This document shows positions 55,201-62,014 of a DNA stretch of 64,000 bases, piece after piece. Under the pieces are notes generated by a model that saw nothing but the letters and a program-made list of their open reading frames with translations, was not told where the DNA came from and searched no databases. A program made the position numbers and the translations under genes. Source of the stretch: Terrabacter sp. MAHUQ-38 (GTDB taxonomy: Bacteria > Actinomycetota > Actinomycetes > Actinomycetales > Dermatophilaceae); NCBI RefSeq assembly GCF_014518425.1, contig NZ_JACVCU010000003.1, positions 186,001-250,000 on the forward strand, given 5' to 3'. Numbering within the stretch: the stretch's first letter is position 1; each line of letters begins with the position of its first letter.

Positions 55201-56815
55201 CCGAGAGAGTGAGCGAGTTCTTGGTGTTCGAGGCGATCTCACCCGCGGAGGTGCCCGCCATGACGCGCATGCCGACCCACTGGTCGGCCGTCCACGGCTG
55301 GGTGCCGTCGTCGAGCGTCAGCCCGCTCGCGGCATACGTTGCCGATGGCCGGGACGTGCGCGCCGCGCCGGCGTCCATGGAGACGCCGGACGACGGGGCC
55401 GTCTTGACCATCCGCATCCGGAAGACGAGCTTGCTCGTCGTCGCGTCCCACGAGAGGTTGTCGAGGCCTATCCCCGCCGCCTTGAGCTTGGTGATGAGGT
55501 CCTGGAGCGAGGTGAACGTGGGGTTGCCGACCGTCGTCGCGTCGAAGCCTGGTGGCGCCGGCTGGTCCGGGTCCGGCTGCTGGACGACGTTGGCCTTGAG
55601 GAAGTCGACGAGGACCTGGTTGGCCTTGATCGCGTCGGCGACGGTGCCACGCAGGAAGGGCAGGTCGAGGTTGCCGGTCGTGGGCAGCGGTCCGGCGCCG
55701 TCCGGGTCGAACTTCGCCTGCTGGATCCCGGTCAGCGCAGTTGCGACCTGGGCCAGGCCGTCGGCGAGGTCGCGCAGGCTCATGTTCTGGAACTTGCCGA
55801 CGAGCGAGGCCAGGGTCGGAGCCGCGATCGACGGCGCGCCCGTCGAGATGTTGGGCCAGGTGATCGCGATGTCGGCTGCCACGTTGCTCGGGAAGCTAAC
55901 TCCGGCAAGGCCGCTCGTGTCAGCAGCGATCGAGAGCGTGCCGTTGACCGACCCGGGCGTGCCGGGGTCGGAGGTCGAACCGGTCGGGTCGAGCGCGGCA
56001 GTGACGAGTCCGGCGAGCGACCCGTCGGCGGCGAGCTCTCCGTCACCGGTGCCCGCCGCGTCGAAGGCGAGGACGCCGTCGTTGTTCGGGTCGTTGACGC
56101 GCGCGAAAGCGTGCGCCTTGACCGTGAAGTCGGTGCTGCTCAGGGTGACCCCGAGGATGCCGACAGCGGCTTTCGCGGATGCCGAGAGCTGGGCCGTCAC
56201 GTCGACGTCGAGGCGCGGGGCGTGCGGTCCGTCGCTGGCGAGGTAGACCTTGTTGGTCGTCGGGCCCGTCCAGACCACCCAGAGCGAGAGGGTGGCCTCG
56301 ACGGTCGCGGTGACGCCCTTCGGCGACGACAGCTCCACCTTGGGGCTGGAGGAGCTCACGGCGAGGGCCTGCTGCGTCGCGGTTCGTGTCACGACGAGGT
56401 TGACGTGGACGCGCTTGCCGTCACCGAGGTCGTCGACGCTGATGTCGAGCGTGCCGGAGCGCCCGCCCGGGAGGGACACCGACTCCCCCGACGTGGCGAG
56501 GTCCGCCCACGTCGCCGTGCCGGCGAGCGCCCCGGCGACACCTTCCTCGACGAGGTCGTCGAGGCCGGCCAGTCCCCCGGGGCTGGCCGACACGAACGGG
56601 AGTGGTTTGCCGAAGGACCCGATGCCGGCCAGGCCACGGGTCCACACGGCGAGGTTCTTCGTCCCTCCGCCGCCGCCGAGGAGGGTCACCACCTGCTGCA
56701 CCCCTGGATCGGGGTCGGCCGCGAAGGCCGGCGACGGCCCCGCAAGCGCTCCTACCACGACGAGGAGTGCGGTGACGCTGGCTCCGAGGGCACGACGAAT
56801 CGACTTGCGCACCAT
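46265..56815 (-). CDS. Giant secreted RTX-repeat calcium-binding protein
   Basis: About 3,516 residues. A Sec signal peptide covers residues 1-32 (RKSIRRALGASVTALLVVVG, cut near AFA-ADP). Residues ~33-2140 are beta-rich, with Leu/Val/Asp-rich segments, scattered Cys pairs, a fibronectin-III-like segment (~1290-1410) and a small repeated module (LTLSGPW.., LTLTDNW..). From ~2140 to ~3410 dozens of GGxGxDxxx nonapeptide repeats form calcium-binding beta rolls. The last ~110 residues are unique, with paired cysteines. No LPxTG, SLH or LysM anchor is seen, and no type I secretion gene is nearby. ATG at 56813-56815 after GGGAG. Likely an adhesin, matrix or S-layer-like protein; function not assignable. 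Confidence 0.9.
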   Translation of the reverse strand: MVRKSIRRALGASVTALLVVVGALAGPSPAFAADPDPGVQQVVTLLGGGGGTKNLAVWTRGLAGIGSFGKPLPFVSASPGGLAGLDDLVEEGVAGALAGTATWADLATSGESVSLPGGRSGTLDISVDDLGDGKRVHVNLVVTRTATQQALAVSSSSPKVELSSPKGVTATVEATLSLWVVWTGPTTNKVYLASDGPHAPRLDVDVTAQLSASAKAAVGILGVTLSSTDFTVKAHAFARVNDPNNDGVLAFDAAGTGDGELAADGSLAGLVTAALDPTGSTSDPGTPGSVNGTLSIAADTSGLAGVSFPSNVAADIAITWPNISTGAPSIAAPTLASLVGKFQNMSLRDLADGLAQVATALTGIQQAKFDPDGAGPLPTTGNLDLPFLRGTVADAIKANQVLVDFLKANVVQQPDPDQPAPPGFDATTVGNPTFTSLQDLITKLKAAGIGLDNLSWDATTSKLVFRMRMVKTAPSSGVSMDAGAARTSRPSATYAASGLTLDDGTQPWTADQWVGMRVMAGTSAGEIASNTKNSLTLSGPWIGGQPSAATPFVIVGPEAQLGAVTFGDQLTDQPVVGGPRRGILRANAAQTFATVKPSFAADLTLVLDLQDARTGDACIGFEGSTEACPFLQKTGAFSTNVTSLPLGPDRIMVRTGSPLLTADFPIETAVDFTANAGFFQVRLKGNLKVCNSSAPADCSAAGTGNMLSIGLKQAGDAQHDIRLRQLFEQLVTATPTGPSQAGSLLDVDVNVRAAAALAVSIPEADGFLPAGSDVGVSATWNDLTQLSGADGPQLDLSKLDRIFALDIKPGSQAELFAIVLKTLQTLAAQLAEAQPGGASGIYSQEIPGTGTSLRDLMRRDTSGVGSDVNYGANTLQHVGRTFDASFVGRTIVVGTQVAVVAAASGDTLTLTDNWPTKPADDTAYTFRSPLDDAIDAMSVHPPQNMQDLVEFLDDRLGNGALDFRYLDDGGTPSVVLDLDWKRDYRTNAPLRLDLGGDKSLVSAAATGQGSVHVKGGVDVGLVVPLAPGTGPGDATSLKVLADSKVSIAADAAFTGRAAGTIGPLTVSAGDPGGDPAKQAKLRANLSLDLSDAAATADTPVSFSTFLSALDVNFNASNSPVDCGEGLTTPLMVCGVVPLYATVSGGPTTSLGTVALRLEDSTVASDLVDLTGNLPAPDDAKKRFELPDLSAAFANAFADFTQIGPGLDGYLEKIEQAMRLATFDGKLPFVGEDLQQGADSIGRLRAEIKAKLGSVPASPKEARDYVNTKLDEAITAAGLEKTSLTVNYECKAKLEPTAAPTLVATPAATGATKWRYEIVASQGSGSGTDGDTVPSASAETTTAFTTLGGANSIKVSWTATDGATKYKVLRSKDGGAYELVKVVDAASGSAQSYTDDGSATATAYTPVDTKPMLIDCPTTSINGVNVAFDIKAGTVNADDGCVAGSGCLGDGEELPLDIGIPGLALKAGEDDAITYGIGLQLHLKAGINTDDGFVIYTHDAWKDGAAAPEFGLGARFDMPATMKAQLAFLDIDVKKQGTAPLFAGAFLVDLKSRDTTETAGSVLTIADIAGGDAASLFGIALTAKIKADWIVKASVDSVLPGVQANFVLGWEFSNKDLKNLGAPSIEFKDVSIDAGGFFSNLLGPVLKKVKSVTGPLQPVIDTLYAPIPVLSDLSRMAGGGDVSLITLAKTFNTLAGGPKLDFVDRIAALTTLINNLPDCGGGPGDPTCLIPIGSFTVSGSKALDTDVTPTSSLEPGTSSSLIDTKTGGDETTVKNALNTKGGKGKVFGVGTDKGSANTSGFSFPILDNPSSVFSLLMGSDVSLVEFDSGPLTLGFTWRQAFGPVYAPPPVMVTLSGSASVTLRFMAGLDTAGIRYAVEAAQAGAPVDAVKLLDGLYFKTTDSEGRPVPVVQLDGEIAAGAAVTAVIITVGIEGGLHLTIGFHWNDPNNDGKFRVSEFLQTAINNPLCLFTTTGRLSLFLRLYVTIGFSPFSVSFSINIADITLLDFTAQPDCEPPPPRLGGTSGDTLVVFAGHFGTNSARGNPWGNTADTEADVVKVTALRFAQKAGDDAGTNPDFDGFSVQMLGERRDYLDPNLKRVVVDGRSSSTPLVVSFVGDGKKDSNPSSTTSQGDLSLFDKDAVVFGTPGDDQIQTGTGRSWVDAGGGADRVVTADVAGKVARVAGGAGDDSITTGQGDDFVSGDGALPTVTKAVSAALNPEDVENSDPKITKVDLGDVIDWSALDVDPTQGAQGSGGLDVISVGLGHNRVNGGDGDDKIGVASDRPGATAGTTIRSKGNVLVGGLGSDSVTGGTGPDKVYASTEGAFGVDDNGTADTLTTPAGKPSIPNIVETGSGDDEVWGSSVEDVVTSHSKGGEHARIIGGDGPDALVGGYGTDSVFGGPGDDYVIAEPSVVGARGLDEAGNARGPDVIEGVGFGAYRFVKHLEVPAGETSSSKTLVGGRGNDHVLGGDGPATVFGDALRDAATVGSGADETCRAGTVASDAVPEGTSAAGGDGNDLVLGGAGVDTISAGGASDRVLAAGAGDLVCGQQGDDVLFGGDAGDGIWGGTGDDRGYGEVGADLVFGNGGQDQLYGQDGTDVLEGNDGSDRASGGDGDDVLYGGTRAAGRDDVGPAGAGDILSGDTGRDVIVGDNGTVDDPSTSADAEAIPFDLAGTSPDAGRGDEIFGGADDDTAYGGLGDDKVNGGDDADHLEGNNGSDTVHGDAGEDEVVGGSFQQATTGVGRPDAGDVLFGDAGPDLVAGDNAVVTSGVAAADTTPVTRMRGFALTHRVELLDLGTSPVLANSGADQVFGGEGQDVVLGQSGTDRLKGDAGDDYVEGGPDTDWVEGDLGDDDLVGGSSTPSGGSGATTAGQPDTDDAVFGGPGDDVVLGDNGQVLRPVPGQAPTSVTVRLGSTPGAATTPRVIEPWDRGANLLTTPSAQLYGFDRLSGGDGVDVLEGQDGNDAVTGDAGADHLQGNGGADLLFGDLPFGEASAHGTSVAAVTAAWPGSASPTALLRGTSSVPGQDDVIGGTPTPGYRDGADVIEGNGGDDVVLGDNGSLLRTLVGAAGARSEKVYADRYPDGAVPADATVSRTHDPALPGPSTRFCTTAQATCEVSGAFGDDVVWGDTGDDGIWGQDGNDRISGGSDDDDLYGELGDDRIDGDAGRDAIVGDRGGVVNQLLSAADTPAQVTTSLTSPPAESYTGFRRGAYDRRVDLLHDVDGDQWIGTSTDPAMPHAGLTEGGRDLIRGGSDADNIHGGWGDDVANGDSGGDEVYGGDGEDVLWGGQGCDAALDGATPDCRTNGVFDPTSRGTDDRFVDHLFGGTGEPVVAKQDIAGSDLLDVRPRGSHTPGSGCTLGSWPQTTGNGKNAVTVDPCLWFELTGLDNADPADNSHHQGTDWIYGGWDRDVMQGDVAANGPNPGDRLIDWVGVYNLYTHCNAAYGGFNDVRQISPAMQTFLQQVAWGTGAGRQASDVTTPGTSAFRELAMVFTADINAHGSGAAYPTTPGHFESVACAP
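46600..50400 (-). repeat. RTX nonapeptide-repeat block within the giant gene
   Basis: Encodes consecutive GGxGxD/GNxGxD units such as GGDGDDVLYG and GNDGSDRAS, interrupted by ~50-80-residue spacers. Boundaries are approximate. Confidence 0.85.
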
Positions 56816-56893
56816 GGTTTCTCCCAAGTGAGCGCGCGCGCCTGTGCTCGTTCCCTGGCGACCATCTCCCAGCGCGCGACCTGCTCGACAACG

Positions 56894-56912
56894 TAGTCAC
56901 GAACTAGTCACG
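56894..56912 (-). promoter_or_regulatory. Direct-repeat box upstream of the giant gene
   Basis: TAGTCACG-aac-TAGTCACG gives GTCAC-N6-GTCAC with an 11-bp period (one helical turn), about 80-100 bp upstream of the start. Spacing and core match MtrA/PhoP-type (OmpR family) boxes of mycobacteria. The rest of 56816-57028 shows no clear -10. Confidence 0.5.
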
Positions 56913-57028
56913 CGTCCGGCGAATCAGGAGAAAAGCGGACGATCCGGTAACTGCGGGGCCATTGGGACTGATGAGGCGTGGAGCGCGCCCGCGCACCGTG
57001 CGTGCCGGACGGTGGCAGGATGCCGCCC

Positions 57029-57493
57029 ATGGCCGCCAAGACCTTCCACATCAGCCGCGAGACGACGATCTCCGCACCGCCGGAGCGCATCCACGCCCTC
57101 ATCGACGACTTCCACGAGTGGCAGGCGTGGTCGCCGTGGGAGGGCCTCGACCCCGCCATGGACCGCACGTATGCAGGCGCAGACTCCGGGGTCGGGGCCG
57201 TCTACGCGTGGAAGGGCAACAGCAAGGCCGGCGAGGGCCGCATGGAGATCCTCGAGTCCGAGCCGCACCACGTCGGCGTCGACCTGCTGTTCGCGGCGCC
57301 GATGAAGGCCCACAACCGGATCGACTTCACCCTCACGCCGGTCGCCGACGGGACGCGCGTCGAGTGGGCCATGACGGGCCCGCGGAACCTCGTCATGCGC
57401 CTCATGAGCGCCTTCTGGTCGATGGAGAAGCTCGTCGGCCCCGACTTCGAGAAGGGCCTCGCGCAGCTCAAGCGGACCGCCGAGTCCGCATGA
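57029..57493 (+). CDS. SRPBCC-family (polyketide cyclase-like) protein
   Basis: 154 residues. FHISRETTISAPPERIHALI, DFHEWQAWSPWEGLDPAMDR and FTLTPVADGTRVEWAMTG followed by PRNLVMRLM are the START/polyketide-cyclase pattern. Ligand unknown. ATG at 57029 is preceded by AGGA 8 nt upstream; another ATG at 57020 overlaps that site. Its stop overlaps the following GNAT gene start (ATGA), so they are coupled. Confidence 0.85.
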   Translation: MAAKTFHISRETTISAPPERIHALIDDFHEWQAWSPWEGLDPAMDRTYAGADSGVGAVYAWKGNSKAGEGRMEILESEPHHVGVDLLFAAPMKAHNRIDFTLTPVADGTRVEWAMTGPRNLVMRLMSAFWSMEKLVGPDFEKGLAQLKRTAESA

Positions 57494-57945
57494 GCGACAT
57501 CGTCATCCGCCCGGCCACGTCCGACGACGTCGCCGCGATCGTGGCGATGCTCGCCGACGACCCGCTCGGCGCGGCCCGGGAGGACCTCGACGACGCGCAG
57601 ACGTATGCCGCTGCCTTCGCGCGCGTGTCAGCCGACCCCGGTCAGCACCTCGTCGTCGCTGTGCGCGACGGACGCGTCGTGGGCACCCTGCAGCTCAGCG
57701 TCATTCCCGGCCTCTCCCGCCGGGGCGCGACACGCTCGATCATCGAGGGCGTACGCGTCGCGCGCGGCGAGCGCGGCAGCGGCCTCGGCACCCAGCTCGT
57801 CACGTGGGCAGTCGACGAGTCCCGCCGCCTCGGAGCCACGCTCGTCCAGCTGACGAGCGACGCGAGCCGCACCGACGCCCGACGCTTCTACGAGCGGCTG
57901 GGGTTCGTCGCCTCGCACGTCGGCTTCAAGCTGCAGCTCGACTGA
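57490..57945 (+). CDS. GNAT-family N-acetyltransferase
   Basis: 151 residues. VIRPATSDDVAAIVAMLADD at the start, GVRVARGERGSGLGTQLVTW (acetyl-CoA loop) and LTSDASRTDARRFYERLGFV followed by ASHVGFKL at the end. Resembles small PhnO/aminoglycoside-type acetyltransferases; substrate unknown. Translationally coupled to the SRPBCC gene upstream and convergent, 16 bp from the M13 peptidase gene. Confidence 0.9.
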   Translation: MSDIVIRPATSDDVAAIVAMLADDPLGAAREDLDDAQTYAAAFARVSADPGQHLVVAVRDGRVVGTLQLSVIPGLSRRGATRSIIEGVRVARGERGSGLGTQLVTWAVDESRRLGATLVQLTSDASRTDARRFYERLGFVASHVGFKLQLD

Positions 57946-57961
57946 GGAGCGCCCGGCCCCG

Positions 57962-59926
57962 TCAGAAGATGCGGACCCGCTCGTCCTCGTCGAGCCACAT
58001 CTCGTCGCCGGGCCTGACCGCGAACGCCTCGTGGAACTCGGTCACGTTGCGCACGGCGTTGCCGCGCACGTCCTGGGGCGAGTGCGGGTCGATGGCGAGC
58101 AGGCGGATCGCCTCGGCCTCACGGGTCTTGCCGCGCCAGACCTGCGCCCAGCCGATGAAGAATCGCTGCGGTCCGGTGAAGCCGTCGAGCTCCGGCATGC
58201 TGCCGCCCTCCGACGCGATGCGGTAGGCCGAGTAGCCGATCTGCAGCCCGCCGAGGTCGCCGATGTTCTCGCCGACCGTCAGGCCGCCGTTGACCGTGTG
58301 AGTCCCGTCGAGTCCCGCGGGCGTGTACGTGCTGAACTGCTCGATGAGGCGCTGCGACAACGCGTCGAAGCGCTCACGGTCGGCCTCTGTCCACCAGTCA
58401 CGCAGCGCCCCCGTCCCGTCGTAGCGCGAGCCCTGGTCGTCGAAGCCGTGGCCGAGCTCGTGCCCGATGACTGCCCCGATGCCGCCGTAGTTGACGGCGT
58501 CGTCGGCCTCGAGGTCGAAGAACGGCGGCTGGAGGATCGCCGCCGGGAAGACGATCTCGTTCATCGACGGCATGTAGTAGGCGTTGACGTGCTGGGGCAG
58601 CATGAACCACTCGGTGCGGTCGATCGGCCGCCCGACCTTGGCGAGGTTGCGGTCCACCTCGAACGCCGTGGTGCGGCGGACGTTGCCGACGAGGTCGGTC
58701 GGGTCGATCTCGATCGAGGAGTAGTCGCGCCACACGTCCGGGTAGCCGATCTTCGGCGTGAAGGCCTCGAGCTTCTCGACCGCCTGGGCCCGGGTCTCGG
58801 GCCCCATCCACTCGAGCGAGGAGAACGAGCGCCGGAACGCCTCGACCAGGTTGGCGACGAGCTGCTCCATCCGCTCCTTCGCGGCGGGCGGGAACCAGCG
58901 CTCCGCGTACAGCTGGCCGACGGCCTCACCGACACCCGACTCGACGACGGCCACCCCGCGCTTCCAGCGCTCCTTGTTCTCCGGCTGGCCCGAGAGGGTG
59001 CGCCCGAAGAAGTCGAAGTCCTCGTCGACGAACGACTGCGGCAGCAGCGGCGCGAACTCCGACAGCGTGTGCCACGTCAGCCACGACCGCCAGTCGCCGA
59101 TGTCCGTCGACTCGAGGGCGGCACCGAGGGCCGTGACGAAGCTCGGCTGGCGGACGACGATCTTCGTGAACGCGCCCTCGGGCGCCTGGAGCCCGGACAG
59201 CCAAGCGTCCCAAGGGAACCGCGGCGCCAGGGCCCTGGCCTCGTCGAGGGTGTAGGCGTTGTACGTCTTGATCGCGTCGCGGTTGGTGACCTTGTCCCAG
59301 TGCGATGCGGCAAGCACGGTCTCGAGGGCCATGATGCGGGTGGCCTTGTCCTCGGCGTCGGGAATGCCGGCGAGGCCGAGCAGCCGTCCGATGTGCGCGA
59401 CGTAGGCGCCGCGGACGTCGGCGTACTTGTCCTCGCGGTAGTACGACTCGTCGGGCAGGCCCAGCCCGCCCTGCTCGAGGTAGACGACGTAGTCCTCCGG
59501 CGACCGCTCGTCGGGTGCGACGAAGTGGCGCAGCGGCCCGTCGACCCCGTCACGCTCGAGGCGCCCGATCGCGGCGCCGAAGCTGTCGATGGCGTCGACT
59601 GCCGCGACCTGCGACAGCACGGCCTGCAGGGGCGCGAGCCCGAGCTCCTCGATGCGGTCGGTGTCCGTGAAGCTCGCGTAGAGGTCACCGACCTGCCGCT
59701 TCGGTGTCCCGGGCGAACCGTCCTCGGCCGCGGCCGCCTCCTCGATGAGGTCGCGCACGCGCGCTGTCGACTCCTCACGCAGGATGTCGAACGTGCCGAA
59801 ACGGGCCCGGTCGTCCGGGATCTCCGTCGTGTCGAGCCACGTGCCGTTGACGAAACGGAACAGGTCGTCCTGCGGCCTCGTGGACCGGTCGAGGGCGTCG
59901 AGGTCGATGCCGGACTTCATGAGCAC
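57962..59926 (-). CDS. M13-family zinc metallopeptidase (neprilysin/PepO-like)
   Basis: About 654 residues. The zinc site HELGH (VIGHELGHGFDDQGSRYD, His near 490) and the third ligand GENIGDLGGLQIGYSA (ENxxD) are intact; NAYYMPSMNEIVFPAAILQP is the substrate-binding NAYY motif. The N-terminal part (DLFRFVNGTWLDTTEIPDDR) is the M13_N domain. No signal peptide, so a cytosolic oligopeptidase is likely. A GTG at 59924-59926 has GGGGAG 6 nt upstream and is preferred over the ATG two codons downstream (59920), which is 12 nt from that site. Confidence 0.93.
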   Translation of the reverse strand: MLMKSGIDLDALDRSTRPQDDLFRFVNGTWLDTTEIPDDRARFGTFDILREESTARVRDLIEEAAAAEDGSPGTPKRQVGDLYASFTDTDRIEELGLAPLQAVLSQVAAVDAIDSFGAAIGRLERDGVDGPLRHFVAPDERSPEDYVVYLEQGGLGLPDESYYREDKYADVRGAYVAHIGRLLGLAGIPDAEDKATRIMALETVLAASHWDKVTNRDAIKTYNAYTLDEARALAPRFPWDAWLSGLQAPEGAFTKIVVRQPSFVTALGAALESTDIGDWRSWLTWHTLSEFAPLLPQSFVDEDFDFFGRTLSGQPENKERWKRGVAVVESGVGEAVGQLYAERWFPPAAKERMEQLVANLVEAFRRSFSSLEWMGPETRAQAVEKLEAFTPKIGYPDVWRDYSSIEIDPTDLVGNVRRTTAFEVDRNLAKVGRPIDRTEWFMLPQHVNAYYMPSMNEIVFPAAILQPPFFDLEADDAVNYGGIGAVIGHELGHGFDDQGSRYDGTGALRDWWTEADRERFDALSQRLIEQFSTYTPAGLDGTHTVNGGLTVGENIGDLGGLQIGYSAYRIASEGGSMPELDGFTGPQRFFIGWAQVWRGKTREAEAIRLLAIDPHSPQDVRGNAVRNVTEFHEAFAVRPGDEMWLDEDERVRIF

Positions 59927-60016
59927 GTTTGTCTCCCCACTGCGGGCGCCGGACCTCCCGGCGAGCGTGCTCCCGAGCCTAACCACGGCCCGGCGTCCTG
60001 CGGGCGAGAGGCCCTT

Positions 60017-60586
60017 TCAGCGGCGCAGCTTCCCGGCGACGACGCCGGCGAGCCCGACGATGAGCAGCATCCCGCCGAAGGCCCCGATCATCGGCGGGCC
60101 GACGAGGTGGAAGCTGAGGTCGGCGTTGGTGAGGTTGGCGACGAGGATGTAGGCGCTGACGATCATCGTCAGCAGGCCGAACATGATCGACCCGGGACGT
60201 GGACCCTTGCGCACGGTGACGAGGGCTGGGCGAGGTGCCTCGTGAGCGACGACCGGAGGCGGCCACGTCGGGTCCGGGGCGGACCCGGAGGGTGGCGGGA
60301 GGTGCGGCAGGGCCGAGGCCTCGTCGGCCGCGTCCGTGTCGGCCACGGTGTCGTCGGGCACGGGGGTGGCCGGCTCGACGCGGTACGGCGCCGGCGTCGG
60401 CATCGCGAGCGTGGGCGATGCCGGGATCGTCGTGGTCTCGTCCGGCGCCGCCGTCGGGTCGCTGAACTCCGGTGTGGAGGGGGTGTTCTCGTGCTGGGTC
60501 ATCGGGCTCGTCTCCGGTGCGTTCGTGGACTCGGTGGTGGGCTCTGCGGTGGGCTGTGCGGTGGGGTCGTGACGCTCGGTGCTCAT
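60017..60586 (-). CDS. Membrane protein with disordered N-terminus, PspC-operon partner
   Basis: 189 residues. The first ~120 are Thr/Pro/Ala-rich and probably disordered. Two membrane helices follow at the C-terminus (SIMFGLLTMIVSAYILVANL and GAFGGMLLIVGLAGVVAGKL), ending in a basic KLRR. No family recognised. Its ATG overlaps the stop of the PspC-domain gene by 4 nt, so it belongs to the same envelope-stress operon. Confidence 0.8.
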   Translation of the reverse strand: MSTERHDPTAQPTAEPTTESTNAPETSPMTQHENTPSTPEFSDPTAAPDETTTIPASPTLAMPTPAPYRVEPATPVPDDTVADTDAADEASALPHLPPPSGSAPDPTWPPPVVAHEAPRPALVTVRKGPRPGSIMFGLLTMIVSAYILVANLTNADLSFHLVGPPMIGAFGGMLLIVGLAGVVAGKLRR

Positions 60587-61929
60587 CGGGCGCCCTCCGT
60601 CGTGATGCCGATCGAGGCGAGGCCGACCTCGGCGTTGACGACGATGTCGGGGGTCCCCGTCGTCGAACCGAAGGTGACCCGCTTGGTCCAGTCGGCGCCC
60701 TCGTAGTCGAGCTGGTCGGGCCCACGCTCGCGCATCCCGTCGCCCGACACCTCTGGGCCCGTGGCGACGATGTCGCCGGCGCGTGCCTTCGCGTTGACGA
60801 CGACGTTCGCCCCCTCGGGCACGACGATGTTGAGCTCGCCCAGCCCCAGGGTGGCCGTGACGGTGTCGGTGCCCTGGGTCGCCTGGTAGTTCGCCTTGCT
60901 CAGGTCGATCTTCATCTCGCCCACGCCGAGCTCGTAGTCCCGTGCGGGGGTCATCGAGGTCACGGTGAACGTGCGTTCACCGATGTTCCACGGCTGCGAC
61001 AGGCCGTGGGGTGCGGCGGTCGTCGCGGCGGCGACGACCATGCCGACCACCGCGAAGAAGGGCAGGCCTCCCGAGCGTCGCCCGGCGATGCCGGCGACGA
61101 CGACGCCCAGACCGAGCATGCCCACCGCAGAGGCGATCCCGACGGCCACGTTGTTGCCGGTCCACCCAGACGCGTCGGCGGCGGTCGAGACCACGACGCC
61201 CGTGACGATGGCCAGGCCGAGGACGAGCAGGCCGCCGGCGAATCCGATGGAGGGCGTCCGGTACCGCACCGGAGTGGGCGCCGGAGGCCGCGGCGTCGCG
61301 AGGGCTGCGCCGGCGTTGGCCGCCGCGTTGCCCGTCGAGGCGTATGCCGGGTGCGGCGCCGGGCCCGCCGGCACCGTGCCGCCGCCGGTTGCCGTCGCGC
61401 CCGGTTGCGGGGCACTTGCCGGGTCGGTCGAGGCGCTCCCATCGGTCGTACCGGCGCCGCGGTTCCTCCACGGAGCCTGGGCGAGCAGGTCGCGGCCGGT
61501 GTCGGTGCGCGTCAGGAACCACCACGCACCGGCGAGGAGGAGGGCGAAGCCGAAGAACCGGAAGCCCTGGAAGTCCCCGCCCCACCACGGGCCGCCGCCG
61601 AGGACCGAGATGACCGTCACGACGAGCAGGAAGATCGAGTGGCCCTCGCCGTGCTTCAGCGCGCGCTCGACGTGGACCTCCCCCCGCTCGTCGGGCATGA
61701 GCAGCCAGAGCACGAGGTAGAGGGCCAGGCCCATGCCGAAGAAGATCGAGAAGAGGATGAAGCCCGCACGCACGACCAGAGGGTCGACGCCGAGCCAGCG
61801 GGCCAGCCCCGTGGCGACACCGGCGAACCAGCGGCCGTCGGACTGCCGCATGATCCCGGGTCGCCTGAGGGCGGCGTAGAAGCCGTCCAGACCGTGCCCC
61901 TGCGTCGGGGCCCCATTGCTTTTCGTCAT
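60583..61929 (-). CDS. PspC-domain protein with LiaF-like C-terminal domain
   Basis: 448 residues. PspC domain at ~25-85 (GRWFAGVATGLARWLGVDPL, then VVRAGFILFSIFFGMGLALY and LLMPDERG). Several membrane helices follow (SIFLLVVTVISVLGGG, FGFALLLAGAWWFL, GFAGGLLVLGLAIVTGVVVS, FFAVVGMVVAAATT). The C-terminal beta domain (~330-448: YELGVGEMKIDLSKANY, LGLGELNIVVPEGANVVV) resembles the LiaF/DUF4097 envelope-stress domain. Divergent from a histidine kinase that also has a PspC domain: a Lia-type stress-sensing module. ATG at 61927-61929. Confidence 0.9.
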   Translation of the reverse strand: MTKSNGAPTQGHGLDGFYAALRRPGIMRQSDGRWFAGVATGLARWLGVDPLVVRAGFILFSIFFGMGLALYLVLWLLMPDERGEVHVERALKHGEGHSIFLLVVTVISVLGGGPWWGGDFQGFRFFGFALLLAGAWWFLTRTDTGRDLLAQAPWRNRGAGTTDGSASTDPASAPQPGATATGGGTVPAGPAPHPAYASTGNAAANAGAALATPRPPAPTPVRYRTPSIGFAGGLLVLGLAIVTGVVVSTAADASGWTGNNVAVGIASAVGMLGLGVVVAGIAGRRSGGLPFFAVVGMVVAAATTAAPHGLSQPWNIGERTFTVTSMTPARDYELGVGEMKIDLSKANYQATQGTDTVTATLGLGELNIVVPEGANVVVNAKARAGDIVATGPEVSGDGMRERGPDQLDYEGADWTKRVTFGSTTGTPDIVVNAEVGLASIGITTEGAR

Positions 61930-62014
61930 GCCACCAGAGTGTCGGCTGGGGCACGACCCAGCCATGAGGGTCGACCCTGAGCGCACCCTGACGCGACCCC
62001 CAAAGGAGGCCCGG

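Noticed and set aside
46265-56815. Sortase or S-layer anchoring of the giant protein
   Set aside because: No LPxTG-type motif with hydrophobic tail and no SLH repeats at the C-terminus.
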